21,480 nt of DNA, taken from positions 1-21,480 of IMG/VR virus record IMGVR_UViG_3300042480_001147. The stretch is one strand, 5' to 3'. Source of the stretch: a virus. Positions 1 to 7,971 of the stretch are shown here, piece by piece. The notes under the pieces are model-generated. The model searched no databases. It was not told where the DNA came from and worked only from the letters and a program-made list of their open reading frames with translations. Positions within the stretch are counted from its first letter, which is position 1, and each line of letters starts with the position of its first letter. The position numbers and the translations under genes were made by a program.

Positions 1-1
1 T

Positions 2-2131
2 AATATATTTCTAAAACCAACTGATAACTGGTTAAGTAATAAGTGGAAAGAGTTATATAAAAAAGATGGTGCTGGAAATTATGTGAACAAACCTCTAGTA
101 GATATGTTTGAGTATTTTCAATCTCTTACAAAAAAAGCTGAAGAGCTTGGAATGCTTGATCGTTATAATCCTAAATTTATACCTTCTATACATGCAGGTA
201 AAATAGAAAACTTAGTTTTTGGAAATGTAAGTAACTTCTTATCTGTAGGTAAATTTTTTAGTGAGTTAGAAGTTGATTCTGGAAACAAATATACACCACA
301 AATTGATCCTACTGATGGATCTATTGTAAATACAATACCTGTTTACTTTACTAAAGATATGGGTGTAGAAAAGCAAGATGCTTCTGGTAATACCTATACT
401 GATTTTTCTGCAAAATCTAGAGATCTTTTTAAGGTGTTTGCTATTTGGGCTAATCATGTTTATAATTACGAAGCAATGTCTTCAATAGAAGATGATGCTA
501 TAAACTTATTAGAAGTAGAAAAACAAAAACAAAGTTTAGTAACAGATAATTTTAACAATCCGATTATTGAAAATGGTAAAGTTAAAGCAGCTAATACTAA
601 TGATCGTAACTCTAAACTACTAGAAGAGTTTATGAATTATTATATCTATGATAGAACATCTGGCGTTATTACGGATGTAAAAATTACTAATCCATTTACA
701 AAGAAGGAATACTCAATGTTAAAAACAGTTAATGCTGCAATGCGTTACTTTTCTTTAAAAACATTAGGATTAAATTTTATATCATCAACATCTCAATTTG
801 TAGGCGGTACTGGTAATGCTTTATTTACTGCTCAGAAAGGAATATTTTTTACAAAAAATACATGGGCAAAAAGTATGTATTATACATCTAGTTCAAAAAA
901 AGCAATGGCTGCTTTAGAATATTTAAATATTTTACAGGATGCTGGTACAGGAACTTTAGTAGATAAATTATCACTTACGTCAACAGACAAAATTCTAAGT
1001 TCTGACAATGCATTTATACTTCAAAGACTAGCTGATAAAACAGTGCAATATCCTATAGCTATAGCATTAATGCTAGAACATATGGTAGATCCTACAACAG
1101 GTAGCATAGTTAGTATTCAAAACTATGTAAAATCAAAATATGATTATAATAATAAGTATTATAATTTATCTGAATCTGAAAGAAATATTATGAAAAATAA
1201 TATAGATAAAGAAGTAGGTGAGTTACAAGATACTAAAAGTCTTTTTGCTATTGGAAAAATAAATGAAAAAGGATTATTTGAAATTGATGGTGTTGATAAT
1301 AATAGTGATACTTTTTTAGAGTTTAGAGATAAAATAAAAGGTGTTAATAAAAGAATTATAGGTAACCAAACAAGAGATGATATTAATGGTATTAGAACAA
1401 CTTTATTAGGATCTTCACTTATGCAATTTAGAAATTGGATACCTGAAATGGTTGAGGAGAGAATATCTGGACTTAAATATGATGATGAACTTCAAACATG
1501 GGTTTATGGAAAGTTTAATATATTTTTTGGTGATCTTTTTTCAAATAGATTTCCAAAACTCTTAAAAGCCATTATGACAGGATTTGGACATGATGCTATT
1601 GAACTTGCTAAAATGCGTTATGAAGAACTTAAAATTAAAGCATATGAAAGAGGTGAGGAGTTTAATATTACAGAAGGTGAGTTTATTGATATTTATATAG
1701 GCAATCTAAAAAGTATAATGGCAGAGCTTTTAGTTTTATTAGCGGTTGGTGCTGCTGTAACAGCTATTACATCAACTGGTGATGATGATAGAAAAAACAA
1801 TGGATTTAAAAAATATATGAGTCGTGCACTTAAAAAATACTATAATGAGTTTGCTTTTTATTTTTTACCTATTGAGTTTGCTAGACTTCTTAAAAACCCA
1901 GTTCCAGTAATTGGTCTCACTGAAGATTTTTATAAATTTGCTCAGTCTGTTATAAAAGAATCCTATGGAACAATTACTGGAGATTCTGAGTTAACCGATA
2001 AAGCTATGCCAATGAAACAATTCTTAAAATCAGTGCCTGTTGGAAAAGAGTATTTATTACTACATGCTGCTTCAGATAAAGACTTTAGAAAAGAATGGAA
2101 TATAAGAGTTGATAATTATTTTTATCAATAA
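2..2131 (+). CDS. C-terminal part of a giant phage protein, probably virion-associated (5' end outside window)
   Basis: The frame is open from base 2, with coding-like residues (NWLSNKWKELYKK) ahead of the first in-frame GTG at 83, so that GTG is not the start. The visible 709 residues are the C-terminus of a longer protein. I recognise no enzymatic motif. One hydrophobic helix lies near residues 575-595 (AELLVLLAVGAAVTAI), followed by a charged stretch. The rest is polar and helix-rich, with repeated Asn/Lys/Tyr-rich segments. It is the only gene of the window's left plus-strand block and is closed by a strong terminator directly after its TAA. In crAss-like phages, very large proteins (virion RNA polymerase subunits and other capsid cargo) lie on the strand opposite to the replication genes, which fits this position. 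The cargo role is inference from size and placement, not from a recognised domain. Confidence 0.7.
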   Translation, partial: NIFLKPTDNWLSNKWKELYKKDGAGNYVNKPLVDMFEYFQSLTKKAEELGMLDRYNPKFIPSIHAGKIENLVFGNVSNFLSVGKFFSELEVDSGNKYTPQIDPTDGSIVNTIPVYFTKDMGVEKQDASGNTYTDFSAKSRDLFKVFAIWANHVYNYEAMSSIEDDAINLLEVEKQKQSLVTDNFNNPIIENGKVKAANTNDRNSKLLEEFMNYYIYDRTSGVITDVKITNPFTKKEYSMLKTVNAAMRYFSLKTLGLNFISSTSQFVGGTGNALFTAQKGIFFTKNTWAKSMYYTSSSKKAMAALEYLNILQDAGTGTLVDKLSLTSTDKILSSDNAFILQRLADKTVQYPIAIALMLEHMVDPTTGSIVSIQNYVKSKYDYNNKYYNLSESERNIMKNNIDKEVGELQDTKSLFAIGKINEKGLFEIDGVDNNSDTFLEFRDKIKGVNKRIIGNQTRDDINGIRTTLLGSSLMQFRNWIPEMVEERISGLKYDDELQTWVYGKFNIFFGDLFSNRFPKLLKAIMTGFGHDAIELAKMRYEELKIKAYERGEEFNITEGEFIDIYIGNLKSIMAELLVLLAVGAAVTAITSTGDDDRKNNGFKKYMSRALKKYYNEFAFYFLPIEFARLLKNPVPVIGLTEDFYKFAQSVIKESYGTITGDSELTDKAMPMKQFLKSVPVGKEYLLLHAASDKDFRKEWNIRVDNYFYQ

Positions 2132-2160
2132 AAAAGGGGAGAATTAACTCCCCTTTTTTT
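2131..2160. terminator. Bidirectional intrinsic terminator
   Basis: An 11-bp perfect stem, AAAAAGGGGAG (2131-2141) with CTCCCCTTTTT (2148-2158), has a 6-nt loop and a T-run on both strands. It overlaps the TAA of the giant protein on the plus strand, and on the minus strand the stop codon of the 60-aa gene lies in the loop. It therefore ends both convergent transcription units. Confidence 0.9.
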
Positions 2161-2326
2161 CTGGTATAGTAAATACCAATCTTAAAAATATTAAACCAAA
2201 AGAAATTTCATGATAATTATTAAGCGTAACTCTTCCTTTTCCAGCATCTTCAAACATTTTAAGGTATTTATATTCTATACCTAGTAATGAGTTTTCTTTT
2301 TCTAACAAACCAAAGTGTATATTCAT
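2144..2326 (-). CDS. Small phage protein of unknown function (60 aa)
   Basis: This ATG-started ORF of 60 residues is the last gene of the long minus-strand block, and its stop codon sits inside the bidirectional terminator loop. It shows a GIEYKYLKMFEDAGKGR segment followed by an alternating hydrophobic stretch (HEISFGLIFLRLVFTI) that would suit a buried beta strand or a short membrane-associated segment. I recall similar small proteins with a GIEY motif and an EI-FG-L-F stretch in Bacteroidota phages, but no function is known to me. No Cys pairs, nuclease motif or signal peptide is visible. That the stop exactly meets the terminator supports it being a real gene. Confidence 0.55.
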   Translation of the reverse strand: MNIHFGLLEKENSLLGIEYKYLKMFEDAGKGRVTLNNYHEISFGLIFLRLVFTIPEKKGS

Positions 2327-2442
2327 ATATTTAATTTTTATTACTTGTGATTATAAGCTACGTTTAAGTTATTTTATTAGCATGTTCATGGGTTATAAGT
2401 TCTTTTAGCATTTTATTATCATTATATTTATTATTTTGTATT
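2327..2442. other. Short intergenic gap without a supported gene
   Basis: This 116-nt AT-rich gap separates the dCTP deaminase-like gene from the 60-aa gene. The only ORF seen is a 15-codon minus-strand reading frame (2364-2411), too short to support. I see no strong hairpin or promoter. Confidence 0.5.
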
Positions 2443-2976
2443 TTAATAGTTTTGATGATATTTTGATTCTTGTACACCTGTTTGACCATTGTATTTACTT
2501 CCAGACTTTTGATCATATGTCTCTAAGATTTCTCCCTCTACACGAGCAAATTCTATTTGACAAATCTTCATATTAGGATAGACTTTTACAGCACGTGTAG
2601 CTACTAATTCTAGAACTAAACTTCCCTCAAACCCTGTATCTATAAACCCAGCTGTTACATGTATGAATAGTCCCAGGCGTCCTAAAGAACTCTTTCCTTC
2701 TACCTTTGCACGTATATTATTCTTCACTCCTATACGCTCATTACAAGCATATAAATACACTTCACCGGGATATAGTATTATCCCTTCTTCAGGAATAGTG
2801 AGCTCAATAGTTTCATTGGGTTTTTTAGGATCTAATACACCCTCTTTATAAACTTTAAATTGAGGTGCTAATGTAAGATCTACACTGTTTGGATTTACAT
2901 GTGCAGGATTTAGTGGTTCTATCACTATACCACCTGTTTTGATTTCTTCTAAAATAGCTTTGTCACTTAATATCAT
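2443..2976 (-). CDS. dcd: dCTP deaminase / dUTPase superfamily enzyme
   Basis: The 177-aa protein matches the Dcd/dUTPase trimeric fold along its whole length. Visible hallmarks are KSSLGRLGL (residues 95-103, the Ser-Arg active-site segment equivalent to S111/R115 of E. coli Dcd), AGFIDTGFEGSL (109-120), the catalytic-type Glu in VLELV (E123), ICQIEF (138-143) and the Gly/Gln-rich C-terminal arm KYNGQTGVQ that closes over the nucleotide. Dcd enzymes convert dCTP to dUTP; some members also hydrolyse dUTP to dUMP, and the sequence alone does not tell me which applies. Either would feed dTMP synthesis for replication of an AT-rich genome. It lies at the distal end of the replication operon, with the dNMP kinase a few small genes upstream. 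Residue numbering against E. coli is from memory of the family. Confidence 0.9.
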   Translation of the reverse strand: MILSDKAILEEIKTGGIVIEPLNPAHVNPNSVDLTLAPQFKVYKEGVLDPKKPNETIELTIPEEGIILYPGEVYLYACNERIGVKNNIRAKVEGKSSLGRLGLFIHVTAGFIDTGFEGSLVLELVATRAVKVYPNMKICQIEFARVEGEILETYDQKSGSKYNGQTGVQESKYHQNY

Positions 2977-2983
2977 ATTATTC

Positions 2984-3259
2984 TTATTTTAAAAAATTAG
3001 ATCTACTTATTAAAATTTGTTCTTTGTATTCTGGTTCCATTTTAGATAATCTACAAGCAACTTCTTTTCCATAAGTAGGAGAATGTACTCTTTTCTTACT
3101 TCCACATTTCTGTAAAATAGTTTTAGCATCTATACCAAGTCTATTACTAGCTTTTGCATAACTAGGATAGATACCTATTAACTTTTTTAACTCTGGATCA
3201 AAAACCTTAACACACGTATCTGAGTGAAGTGTGTTAAGGCCTTCTTTAGGATGCTTCAT
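2984..3259 (-). CDS. NUMOD/IENR-like small DNA-binding protein (91 aa)
   Basis: Residues 17-60 follow the pattern of nuclease-associated modular repeats: VKVFDPELKKLIGIY (two strands) and then SYAKASNRLGIDAKTILQKC, a helix-turn-helix in which a Ser/Ala-rich helix is followed by a recognition helix. Such modules usually sit beside GIY-YIG or HNH nucleases in homing endonucleases. Here no nuclease motif is present, so it may be an orphan DNA-binding module. It overlaps the next upstream gene by four bases (ATGA-type coupling). The C-terminus is basic. The domain call rests on pattern, not on a search. Confidence 0.6.
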   Translation of the reverse strand: MKHPKEGLNTLHSDTCVKVFDPELKKLIGIYPSYAKASNRLGIDAKTILQKCGSKKRVHSPTYGKEVACRLSKMEPEYKEQILISRSNFLK

Positions 3260-3474
3260 AAATTATTATATAACTTTCTAACTTTATTACCTAATTCCAT
3301 ATCATTAGGTGTATTAACTATTTCAGATACAGGTACTTGTACGCATTTTGTTTCTTTTTCATAGCAATCTATACATAGCTGACCAGCACCTTCAATATAT
3401 CCATATCTGGAATCTATATGATCGGTAACATCATATGAAGTGATCTTGTCACAAATTATACATCTATCTTTCAT
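3256..3474 (-). CDS. Small zinc-ribbon-like protein (72 aa)
   Basis: Two Cys pairs, CIIC (5-8) and CIDC (34-37), stand about 25 residues apart, the usual geometry of a zinc ribbon, followed by an acidic/helical tail. There is a further Cys in TKCVQVP. The gene is coupled by four-base overlaps to both neighbours, so it belongs to the tail of the replication operon. Function is unknown; small zinc ribbons in phages often bind nucleic acid or host proteins, but nothing here decides which. Confidence 0.6.
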   Translation of the reverse strand: MKDRCIICDKITSYDVTDHIDSRYGYIEGAGQLCIDCYEKETKCVQVPVSEIVNTPNDMELGNKVRKLYNNL

Positions 3475-3716
3475 AAACTAGTTTTAGAATTAAATTGTTC
3501 TTCAAATCTCTTTTCCAAATCTTCCCAATAACCGTTTTCATCATTAAACCGGTTACAAATTGTAACCAATTCAGGAAAACCTAGAGCTATCTTATTTCTA
3601 TTTGATCTATCTAATTTAAATATTGCATCTATAAGAGCAGTCATACCACTACCTAATATACCAAGTTTATAATGCATAAACTTGATTTCCATTTCTGTTA
3701 AGTTATTTATTTTCAT
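3471..3716 (-). CDS. Conserved-looking helical phage protein, unknown function (81 aa)
   Basis: This is a mostly helical, acidic protein with a Gly-rich turn (KLGILGSGMTALIDAIFKLD) and an aromatic C-terminal part (ENGYWEDLEKRFEEQF). It has no catalytic motif, Cys pair or membrane segment. Its start overlaps the end of the upstream 60-aa gene and its TGA overlaps the start of the next gene, indicating translational coupling in a tightly packed operon. Confidence 0.65.
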   Translation of the reverse strand: MKINNLTEMEIKFMHYKLGILGSGMTALIDAIFKLDRSNRNKIALGFPELVTICNRFNDENGYWEDLEKRFEEQFNSKTSL

Positions 3717-3885
3717 TTGTTATATTTTCATCTGTTAAAAATTTGAATTCATCTTCAAGTTCTTCTATACTAAGCTTATGTGCTTCCCAATCATGCTCAT
3801 GATAAATTCCTCTTTCATAACATTCTAGTGCTCCTTTTAGGTCTGCGTATGCACACTTAATAGCTTGTTTCTGTAATAATGTCAT
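3703..3885 (-). CDS. Small acidic phage protein, unknown function (60 aa)
   Basis: A short helical protein beginning MTLLQKQAIKCAYADLKGAL and ending in an acidic/Asn-rich tail, with several His residues in the middle (YHEHDWEAHK). Its ATG overlaps the stop of the dNMP kinase by four bases, and its end overlaps the next gene by 14 bases. I recognise no domain. Reality is supported by the packed operon and by the overlap pattern. Confidence 0.6.
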   Translation of the reverse strand: MTLLQKQAIKCAYADLKGALECYERGIYHEHDWEAHKLSIEELEDEFKFLTDENITNENK

Positions 3886-4721
3886 TGTAGTATTTTTTCT
3901 TTTTTTAAAATATTATGTACAGTGAACATCAAAGATACTAAATCTGAACCATTAAGAATCTTATAATCAAAATTGTAATCATCTAACTGTGTTTCAGATG
4001 GATGTTCATTTACTGCAATAACTCCAGGACGGTCTACACGTATCATAATACCACCCGCATCTTTAACAACTTTAGCATCATTAGTAAATCTACTATCTGT
4101 AATAATCCAGTTAGGGTATTGAGGAATTACTTCATTTTCTCCATGTTCATCTGTATAATACAACCCATCTGAATGTTTTTGACAATTATTAATAGGTTTA
4201 TAATCAGACATAAGAGCATTCACCCATGCAGTAGGATGCAGTCCATTTCTAATAGCATCAGTACCTAGTTTTTGTAAGAACTCTCTAACACTCATATGTT
4301 TCATTCCCACTACATATTCCATTCTAAATACACCATATGTTTGTTTAAGCATAGGAATAATAGCTTCAGCTTCTTCTTTAGTACTAAATGTACCATGCTG
4401 CATTAATAATTTACCATTATCTATAAGAGATATGGTATAATAATTCCATTCTTCAGGTAGATAAGTTTTCTTAAACTCTTGATCTTCAAAGTTTTTTTCT
4501 TCTATACCAGTTAATATACTAGCTATAGTTTTAAGCTTGCCTGACCATTTTTTAATTTCCCAACCAGACTGTTCAGATAACCACCAATCATGCTCATCTA
4601 CATTTTTTAGTATTTCTTCTAATGTAAGTTTACCTACATTAGCACATTGTAAGTATTGAATAATTCTACCTACAGTGTCTTTTCCTGATCCAGCATAACC
4701 TGATATTCCAATTATTGCCAT
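3882..4721 (-). CDS. Deoxynucleoside monophosphate kinase (T4 gp1-like)
   Basis: This 279-aa P-loop kinase carries Walker A GYAGSGKDT at residues 8-16, the GSGKDT form typical of phage dNMP kinases, which phosphorylate dNMPs to dNDPs. Further family signs are LTGIEEKNFEDQEFKK (the 'led-xEFK' stretch after the P-loop domain) and SVREFLQKLGTDAIR followed by HPTAWVNALM, matching the REFLQ-GTD-R...W core of T4 gp1. IITDSRFTNDA and IMIRVDRPG complete the kinase core. It is somewhat longer than T4 gp1 (241 aa), with extra residues in the middle. With Dcd nearby it forms the nucleotide supply part of the operon. Confidence 0.85.
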   Translation of the reverse strand: MAIIGISGYAGSGKDTVGRIIQYLQCANVGKLTLEEILKNVDEHDWWLSEQSGWEIKKWSGKLKTIASILTGIEEKNFEDQEFKKTYLPEEWNYYTISLIDNGKLLMQHGTFSTKEEAEAIIPMLKQTYGVFRMEYVVGMKHMSVREFLQKLGTDAIRNGLHPTAWVNALMSDYKPINNCQKHSDGLYYTDEHGENEVIPQYPNWIITDSRFTNDAKVVKDAGGIMIRVDRPGVIAVNEHPSETQLDDYNFDYKILNGSDLVSLMFTVHNILKKEKILQ

Positions 4722-4723
4722 AA

Positions 4724-5047
4724 CTATTCTATTTCGTTTGGATTTTTATTTTCTTTAAGACAATTTACAACTTTATTATGACCTTCTAAAGCTTCATCCC
4801 ATGTACAATATCTCCACATCTCTCCATCATATTCTCCACCAAATATCATAGTTTCAAATAAAACTGGTTGACCGTTTGGATCCCAGTTATGATCTAATTG
4901 TAAAAAAACAGTAGATATTTCTTGACCTGATATAATATCTAAACCCACTCTTTTTTTATCAAATGTTTCTTTTGACAAAAGATCTGGAAATTCACCTTTT
5001 GGTAACATTTCTGTTGTATGGTCTTCATTTAATTTATACCAATTCAT
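4724..5047 (-). CDS. Conserved phage protein of unknown function (107 aa)
   Basis: I place the start at the ATG giving MNWYKLNEDH; the longer reading from 5053 would use a TTG only two codons upstream. The protein has a recognisable core, KKRVGLDIISGQEISTVFL, LDHNW, LFETMIFGGEYDGEMWRY and TWDEALEGHNKVV. I know this pattern from many phage and some bacterial hypothetical proteins without an assigned function. It is soluble, acidic and lacks Cys pairs or P-loop motifs. It is the first gene after the hairpin terminator that follows the DUF932-like gene and is two bases from the dNMP kinase start. Confidence 0.75.
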   Translation of the reverse strand: MNWYKLNEDHTTEMLPKGEFPDLLSKETFDKKRVGLDIISGQEISTVFLQLDHNWDPNGQPVLFETMIFGGEYDGEMWRYCTWDEALEGHNKVVNCLKENKNPNEIE

Positions 5048-5059
5048 ACACAATCTATA

Positions 5060-5107
5060 TTAAAAAATAAAAATAAACAGCTCTAAAAAGATATAGAGCT
5101 GTTTATT
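5060..5107 (-). terminator. Intrinsic terminator after the DUF932-like gene
   Basis: A perfect 13-bp stem, AATAAACAGCTCT (5072-5084) with AGAGCTGTTTATT (5095-5107), and a 10-nt loop. On the minus strand it is followed by a T-rich run (5060-5071). It falls between the end of the DUF932-like gene and the next gene start, so it would split or attenuate the long minus-strand operon. Confidence 0.8.
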
Positions 5108-5124
5108 GTAAACTAAAAATTATA

Positions 5125-5967
5125 TTAGTTAAAACTAACACCAAACTCCTTAACAATTGGTTCTTCTTCCATCATAACTAATTCTTCACTCTGATAAACT
5201 ACAGGTGTTCCATCATCACTATTATCTGTAGGTTCATTCCAACCTTGTAACTGACCAAATTCATTTACAAAAAAGCTGTGCACTTTTTGATGATCTGAAA
5301 GATAAGTCATTGGATGTGAATCTTTTAAAGCAAGTGTTATATGGTTGTACAAATCCCAAGCTGAATCTGGATTACTAGAATAATTGTGAGCAGGTATTTC
5401 TATTTGACGATGTATCATACCTACTTGTGTAAGTGTAAGAACATCTTGTTCAATTAGAAGACGTCCCACGACACTTCCTTTCTGAGCTTGAGTAAGACTT
5501 ACTTGTTTTAACATTTCTTTATCTGCTATAAGACTATTATAATAGGTTTGAGCTTGACTAATCTGATATTGTATAGACGAAATCATATCTGCGAAAGCTG
5601 TTTTACCTACGTGCTTTCTTTGGAAGTTTGCAAGATCGCCTGATACAACACCGTTGTCACAGATGAATACTCGTCCACCAATAGCACATTTAAATCTCAT
5701 CATTTTGTTATATGAATTAGACCATGCAAACATTAGTCCCATATCTTTATCTTCACCATAGTTAAGATGGTATATACCTTGGGCAACTTGACCATCAAGG
5801 CTGGTTTTATATAATTCTTTATCAATAGTGAAACCTGCTTTACCTAATTCAGTGCGGACATTATCTATAATTGTTCCGTGTCCAATTGCGGAATACCTAC
5901 CACCATGGTTAGGTAGAGGTGTAGTTCTTAAATGTTGTTCTGTTACGAAGCTAGTTTTTACTGGCAT
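5125..5967 (-). CDS. DUF932-like phage/plasmid protein (280 aa)
   Basis: The central part, MFAWSNSYNKMMRFKCAIGG (about 79-98) followed by RVFICDNGVVSGD, matches the core of DUF932 (phage/plasmid-like protein) families, where an N-S-x(n)-F-x-A-x-G strand precedes a C-x-NG motif. The C-terminal part is helical with an acidic tail (EELVMMEEEPIVKEF). DUF932 proteins are common on phages and plasmids and their biochemical role is not established. It follows the DNA polymerase with a 10-nt gap, so it is cotranscribed, and it ends the polymerase section at a strong hairpin. The family call is by recalled pattern. Confidence 0.65.
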   Translation of the reverse strand: MPVKTSFVTEQHLRTTPLPNHGGRYSAIGHGTIIDNVRTELGKAGFTIDKELYKTSLDGQVAQGIYHLNYGEDKDMGLMFAWSNSYNKMMRFKCAIGGRVFICDNGVVSGDLANFQRKHVGKTAFADMISSIQYQISQAQTYYNSLIADKEMLKQVSLTQAQKGSVVGRLLIEQDVLTLTQVGMIHRQIEIPAHNYSSNPDSAWDLYNHITLALKDSHPMTYLSDHQKVHSFFVNEFGQLQGWNEPTDNSDDGTPVVYQSEELVMMEEEPIVKEFGVSFN

Positions 5968-5977
5968 ACGATTAATT

Positions 5978-7921
5978 TTAAAAAAGTGATAATTGAGTAA
6001 ATGATTTAGGTTTTACCTTTTCTATTTGTTCTATTTGTTTGTATATTTCATCTAAGTAGTATTTCATATTAATATCATACTCCTCAAATGGTTTTTCTTT
6101 ATCTATAAAGTTTACTACTGTTTGCATCCATTCTCCTGCTTCCACTTGTATTTCTCTACCGTCTTTGTTACACTTAATTATTTTTTCACCATTGTTAGAT
6201 ATATAATATCTTACAATTTTCTGTAAGCGTTTTATTTTCAGTTTACCATCTTGAATACTTCTTTTTTCAAAATACCATCCTCCTTTAGCTTTTACACCGG
6301 CACAATAATCAGTAAGTTCTTTATTTTGATCTAAGAAGTCTTCAGGTTTAATACCATTTACAAAGTATGCGTAGATAGCTTTAGGAATAATAAGAAAGCT
6401 TTTATTTTTATGGAATACAGCTACTTTTTTCTTATCTAAGTCTTCCCATTCAAATGCACCTTTACATTTAACTTTACCTTCTTTAGTGATAGCAATATAG
6501 TTGTTTACATCACGGATGATCATTTTAGAATACTGATCATGCTCTAGAGATAATTTAGTAAGTTGTTCCCATTTAGAACATATATCCATATACTTACCTA
6601 CACTATGACTAGGAATCATTGTTTCAAGACCATCTGTATTTTGCATTAGAGGTATAGCATCTGGAATTTCTTCACATATCATCTCATATAACATACTTAG
6701 ACTAAGCTGACCATTTATAGTGATTTGCATGGTCATTTTAGGATCATACAAAAAACTATTTTCATCGCCAGTTAGTCCGTACGTAGAGTTAAGAATAATC
6801 TTATAAACGTAGTTCTTAGGATCTGTTTTAGGAATCTTTTTACGTTCCTCAAATATCCATTCATACAGTTCACAAAATTCTTTCTTAGGTAGATGTGCAG
6901 GATGAAATCCGTTTTTGATAGCTAAATTAGGATAGAAACTAATGACATCAGATGTCATTATAGTCCAACCTGCTTTAGCCTCATAAACACCGCAGTCAGC
7001 TGCACCATGTATACCACCTAATCCATAGTCAGTTTTAACTCCTTTATATTCTATAGTGTGTTTAAATCCGTCTTTTGTTGATGTAATCACTTTTGTACGG
7101 AAATAGTCAAGTACACTTTGAAATACAGGTGTTTTAAACTTTATGTAAGGTAGTATACAATCTGCCAAGATTATATACTGCCTGGGTGTTCTCATGATTT
7201 TAATATCAGATTTGTTCCAGGCTAGCTTTTTATGTAAGAAATACAAGAATAGCTCTTTAGATATTCTAGGTTCAGATGCACTATACAAATCAATATTATA
7301 TTCATTTGTTAGTGTCTGTCTTAGAACAATTTGTTCCTTACTAAATACCATAATTTCTTTAGTAGAAAGAACATCATTTAAACAATAGCTAACTATATTT
7401 TTAAGTGTCTCAGCATCATCTACAGGTTCATAGTGAGGATGTGGCATCTCTTCTACATTAGTCCAATCCATGGAATATTGTATCCATTTAAGACTACTCA
7501 TCTTAGCTTTATTATCCCAGTGATTCATCTTAAACAAATCTATTTGCTTAATAGATAGTTTAAATGGAGGAAAGTCATGCATTTCTCCTCTATCTGTTCT
7601 ACTCACTACAGACTGAGCATATCTATATAATTCAATTACAAGACTATCTGTTGTAAGAGATACTAATCTTTTTGCGTTATTTATAATATACTGGGTAATC
7701 TGGGCATCAAAAGCTAATCCGTTATAGGATATGTGCCACTCTTTATTTGTCGCACATTTTTGTAGAAATGCGACAAGTTTTTCTATATCGTTTCTGTCTC
7801 TATTAACTATAAAGACGTGCTTAACAGTATCATCTTTATAATGGACAAATACACCTACAAAACAATTAACTATTGTTTCATAGTCCATGACCCAATGGGT
7901 CCTCTGAGTTTCATTACTCAT
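5978..7921 (-). CDS. polB: Family B DNA polymerase with 3'-5' exonuclease domain
   Basis: This 647-aa replicative polymerase keeps all catalytic motifs. Exonuclease: ExoI MDYET (D13, E15), ExoII SYNGLAFD (N67, D72) and ExoIII YCLND (Y179, D183). Polymerase: LGGIHG (301-306), motif A DVISFYP (D325), motif B KIILNSTYG (K374-G382) and motif C QNTDGLE (T429, D430; the first of the usual two Asp is Thr, as in DTD polymerases). Only 49 residues separate motifs A and B, leaving no room for the TPR2 insertion of protein-primed phi29-type enzymes. That agrees with a primase in the same operon. The last five residues are QLSLF, the consensus bacterial beta-clamp-binding peptide. It lies between the Pmp3-like and DUF932-like genes in the minus-strand operon. 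Confidence 0.95.
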   Translation of the reverse strand: MSNETQRTHWVMDYETIVNCFVGVFVHYKDDTVKHVFIVNRDRNDIEKLVAFLQKCATNKEWHISYNGLAFDAQITQYIINNAKRLVSLTTDSLVIELYRYAQSVVSRTDRGEMHDFPPFKLSIKQIDLFKMNHWDNKAKMSSLKWIQYSMDWTNVEEMPHPHYEPVDDAETLKNIVSYCLNDVLSTKEIMVFSKEQIVLRQTLTNEYNIDLYSASEPRISKELFLYFLHKKLAWNKSDIKIMRTPRQYIILADCILPYIKFKTPVFQSVLDYFRTKVITSTKDGFKHTIEYKGVKTDYGLGGIHGAADCGVYEAKAGWTIMTSDVISFYPNLAIKNGFHPAHLPKKEFCELYEWIFEERKKIPKTDPKNYVYKIILNSTYGLTGDENSFLYDPKMTMQITINGQLSLSMLYEMICEEIPDAIPLMQNTDGLETMIPSHSVGKYMDICSKWEQLTKLSLEHDQYSKMIIRDVNNYIAITKEGKVKCKGAFEWEDLDKKKVAVFHKNKSFLIIPKAIYAYFVNGIKPEDFLDQNKELTDYCAGVKAKGGWYFEKRSIQDGKLKIKRLQKIVRYYISNNGEKIIKCNKDGREIQVEAGEWMQTVVNFIDKEKPFEEYDINMKYYLDEIYKQIEQIEKVKPKSFTQLSLF

Positions 7922-7971
7922 ATGGAATGATTTGTTCAGTTAAGCTGTTCCCCCTTTTTTATTAAATATCT

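Noticed and set aside
83-85. GTG as start of the first gene
   Set aside because: The frame is open and coding-like back to base 2, so this GTG is an internal Val codon.
2364-2411. 15-codon minus-strand ORF after the dCTP deaminase-like gene
   Set aside because: Too short, no supporting spacing or conservation visible.
2663-2851. Plus-strand ORF inside the dCTP deaminase-like gene
   Set aside because: Antisense shadow of a gene whose residues are clearly conserved; the same applies to the other antisense ORFs inside the minus-strand block.
5048-5053. TTG start two codons before the ATG of the 107-aa protein
   Set aside because: The ATG at 5047 gives the expected MNWYKL start; the TTG adds only two residues.
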